34,551 nt of DNA, taken from Acidimicrobiales bacterium (GTDB taxonomy: Bacteria > Actinomycetota > Acidimicrobiia > Acidimicrobiales > RAAP-2). The translations under genes and the position numbers were made by a program. The stretch lies in NCBI GenBank assembly GCA_017883045.1, contig JADGOJ010000014.1, forward strand, positions 1-34,551, read 5' to 3'. The notes below the pieces were generated by a model. It saw only the letters and a list, made by a program, of their open reading frames with translations. It searched no databases and was not told the DNA's origin. The stretch's first letter is position 1, and the number at the start of each line of letters is the position of its first letter. Positions 33,411-34,551 of the stretch are shown here, piece after piece.

Positions 33411-34252
33411 ACCGCAAGGTGCTGGGGTTGATCGGCGGCCTCGAGATGACGGCCCCCCTGGACGTGGAAGAGGAGCGACGCCTGCATCCGGTGATCCAAC
33501 GGGGACGCAAGGCGGCGGCCGAACTCGATCGAGGTCGCCTGGACGACCCCTCGCTGCGCCGCCAGCTCCTGCGCCGGCGGCACGAAGGCCAGGAGGCCGA
33601 GTCGGTGCTGCTTCGAGCGACGCTGGGACTCGTGCGGACCCGCGTGATGGAGAGGGGCTACCGATTCGGCAACGATGAGCTCGAGGCCGCGGGTGTCGAA
33701 GGGCTCGTCAACGCGCTGCGTCGTTTCGATCCGGAGAAGGGAACGCGGTTCTCCACCTACGCCAACTACTGGATCATGAAGCTCGTCAATCAGGCGATCC
33801 AGCAGCAGGCGGGTCTGAGCGATTCCGAGATGCGGCTGATTCTGCAGGTGCAGAAGCTCGGGCGGACCAATCCGACCAAGCAGTTCACGAAACGTGAAGT
33901 CGCTGAGGCTCTGGGGATCTCGCAAGCGAAGGCCCAAGAGGTCATGCAACTCAATCGAGAGCTCCAGGCGCGCCGCTACAACACGGCGGAACTCAGTGAG
34001 GCGACGCACGCGAATCTGCACAGTGATCCAACGGACGCCCCGTCGTGGGTCATCGACGCGTTGCATCGCATCTGCGGCGACGACTTCGACGCGTTCTGGC
34101 AGTTCACGTTTCGCACCATGTCGGTCGACGAGATCGCTCGCGCCCACGGCATTACTCGCCAGGGAATGACCAAACGCATCGAGCGGTGCCGTCGGGCCGT
34201 GCGTGAGAGCCCAGAGGCTGAGAGGCTGCAGCACTGGTTCGACCAGCAGTAG
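33407..34252 (+). CDS. divergent sigma70-family RNA polymerase sigma factor
   Basis: A 281-residue sigma70-family protein. Region 1.2 is recognisable (PLDVEEERRLHPVIQRGRKAA). Region 2 is clear (ELEAAGVEGLVNALRRFDPEKGTRFSTYANYWI). A C-terminal helix-turn-helix resembles region 4.2 (SVDEIARAHGITRQGMTKR). Region 2.4 departs from the usual WWIRQAITRAI: here it reads YWIMKLVNQAI. The residues that contact the -12 base pair (Gln and Thr in RpoD) are therefore Lys and Asn. GTG at 33407 overlaps the dnaG stop (GTGA), so it is probably co-expressed with primase. It is not a standard primary sigma; promoter preference is unknown. Confidence 0.82.
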   Translation: MNRKVLGLIGGLEMTAPLDVEEERRLHPVIQRGRKAAAELDRGRLDDPSLRRQLLRRRHEGQEAESVLLRATLGLVRTRVMERGYRFGNDELEAAGVEGLVNALRRFDPEKGTRFSTYANYWIMKLVNQAIQQQAGLSDSEMRLILQVQKLGRTNPTKQFTKREVAEALGISQAKAQEVMQLNRELQARRYNTAELSEATHANLHSDPTDAPSWVIDALHRICGDDFDAFWQFTFRTMSVDEIARAHGITRQGMTKRIERCRRAVRESPEAERLQHWFDQQ

Positions 34253-34269
34253 GGCGAAGCAGTCGGTGC

Positions 34270-34275
34270 TAATGT
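34270..34275 (+). promoter_or_regulatory. putative -10 element of the tRNA-Asn/tRNA-CAU pair
   Basis: TAATGT, preceded by TGC (a possible extended -10), lies 20 nt before tRNA-Asn and would give a leader of about 14 nt. It follows the sigma-factor stop by 17 nt. Confidence 0.5.
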
Positions 34276-34295
34276 TGCTCTACCTTCGGGTGCAA

Positions 34296-34368
34296 TCCCA
34301 GATAGCTCAATTGGCAGAGCAAGCGACTGTTAATCGCTAGGTTGCAGGTTCGAGTCCTGCTCTGGGAG
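34296..34368 (+). tRNA. tRNA-Asn (anticodon GTT)
   Basis: A 73-nt cloverleaf. The acceptor stem is TCCCAGA/TCTGGGA with discriminator G. The anticodon stem AGCGA/TCGCT holds loop CTGTTAA with anticodon GTT, and the T-arm is GCAGG-TTCGAGT-CCTGC. CCA is not encoded. The last five bases are repeated downstream as part of a 15-nt tandem repeat. Confidence 0.97.
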
Positions 34369-34406
34369 CTTCACTCATGGGAGCTTCACTCATGGGAGCT
34401 TCACTC
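34364..34406 (+). repeat. 15-nt tandem repeat spanning the 3' end of tRNA-Asn
   Basis: GGGAGCTTCACTCAT occurs at 34364-34378 and 34379-34393, followed by a partial third copy GGGAGCTTCACTC at 34394-34406. The first five bases are the end of the tRNA acceptor strand plus the discriminator. The extra copies lie in the spacer before the next tRNA. Confidence 0.95.
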
Positions 34407-34421
34407 CGCCTGTACTACCGA

Positions 34422-34494
34422 AGGGCCGTAGCTCAGTGGTTAGAGCAGGGGACTCATAATCCCTCGGTCGTGGGTTCGATCCCCACCGGCCCTA
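34422..34494 (+). tRNA. tRNA with CAT anticodon (tRNA-Ile2 or elongator tRNA-Met)
   Basis: A 73-nt cloverleaf with acceptor AGGGCCG/CGGCCCT and discriminator A. The anticodon stem GGGGA/TCCCT holds loop CTCATAA, and the T-arm is GTGGG-TTCGATC-CCCAC. A full A1-U72 pair excludes the initiator. The A1-U72 pair and close resemblance to known isoleucine CAU tRNAs in the D and anticodon arms favour tRNA-Ile2, read as AUA after lysidine modification. Elongator Met is still possible. Confidence 0.9.
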
Positions 34495-34551
34495 CTACGG
34501 GGAATTACGAAGATAAGCCTCAACTAATTGCGGAAATAACTTACTCAGGCG
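34495..34551. other. A/T-rich tail after the tRNA pair, no gene seen
   Basis: The last 57 bases are clearly richer in A/T than the rest of the window. They contain no recognisable gene, promoter with start codon, or terminator. The composition shift begins directly after a tRNA 3' end, a common site for integrated elements, but too little sequence is present to judge. Confidence 0.4.

Overview
The window is a G+C-rich bacterial chromosome segment that reads as a densely packed housekeeping region of an Actinomycetota member. Evidence for this: the block hrcA-dnaJ-rsmE-HIT-phoH-ybeY-CNNM/CBS-era, the uppS...recO...glyS...dnaG order, a FolP2-type dihydropteroate synthase homologue, a DUF664/DinB protein, a PAC2 protein, many GTG starts, and many transcripts that appear leaderless. 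A deep-branching class such as Acidimicrobiia is plausible, but that is an inference. I recognise 36 protein genes and 3 tRNAs. I see no insertion sequence, prophage, CRISPR array or intact mobile element.

Layout: tRNA-Ala (minus) and an alpha/beta hydrolase (minus) are followed by leuS plus a YgjP-like metalloprotein (plus). Next come an SDR and an APH-PAC2 pair (minus), then a thioredoxin/TPR-folP2-holA operon (plus). A methyltransferase and rpsT (minus) precede lepA (plus) and a DUF664 protein (minus). Positions 12976-19841 carry an eight-gene operon, hrcA to era, led by a CIRCE operator. TauE/SafE and dinG (minus) follow, then uppS, a small membrane protein and recO (plus), a truncated photolyase N-domain with hemW (plus), and glyS with a methyltransferase (plus). 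The last part holds an MFS transporter (minus), an ABC exporter with a hotdog thioesterase (minus), dnaG with an unusual sigma70-family gene (plus), and tRNA-Asn with a CAU tRNA (plus).

The genes cover translation (two aminoacyl-tRNA synthetases, S20, LepA, Era, YbeY, RsmE, tRNAs), replication and repair (HolA, DnaG, DinG, RecO), protein quality control (HrcA, DnaJ, thioredoxin/TPR), and envelope and export functions (UppS, ABC, MFS, TauE). Most same-strand neighbours overlap through ATGA, GTGA, TGATG or TAGTG junctions, so they are probably translationally coupled. Convergent genes abut or overlap with almost no spacer.

The most informative non-coding signal is a promoter rule. A TANNNT hexamer, usually TAG-like, lies exactly 6 nt (sometimes 7-8) before the start codon of most first genes, with no evident -35 box. 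This implies leaderless mRNAs. Other items worth a second look are the divergent sigma factor overlapping dnaG, the photolyase fragment coupled to hemW, the 66-bp era/tauE tail overlap, and a CIRCE operator that may also cover a divergent promoter. I found no clear candidate for a wholly new multi-gene system.
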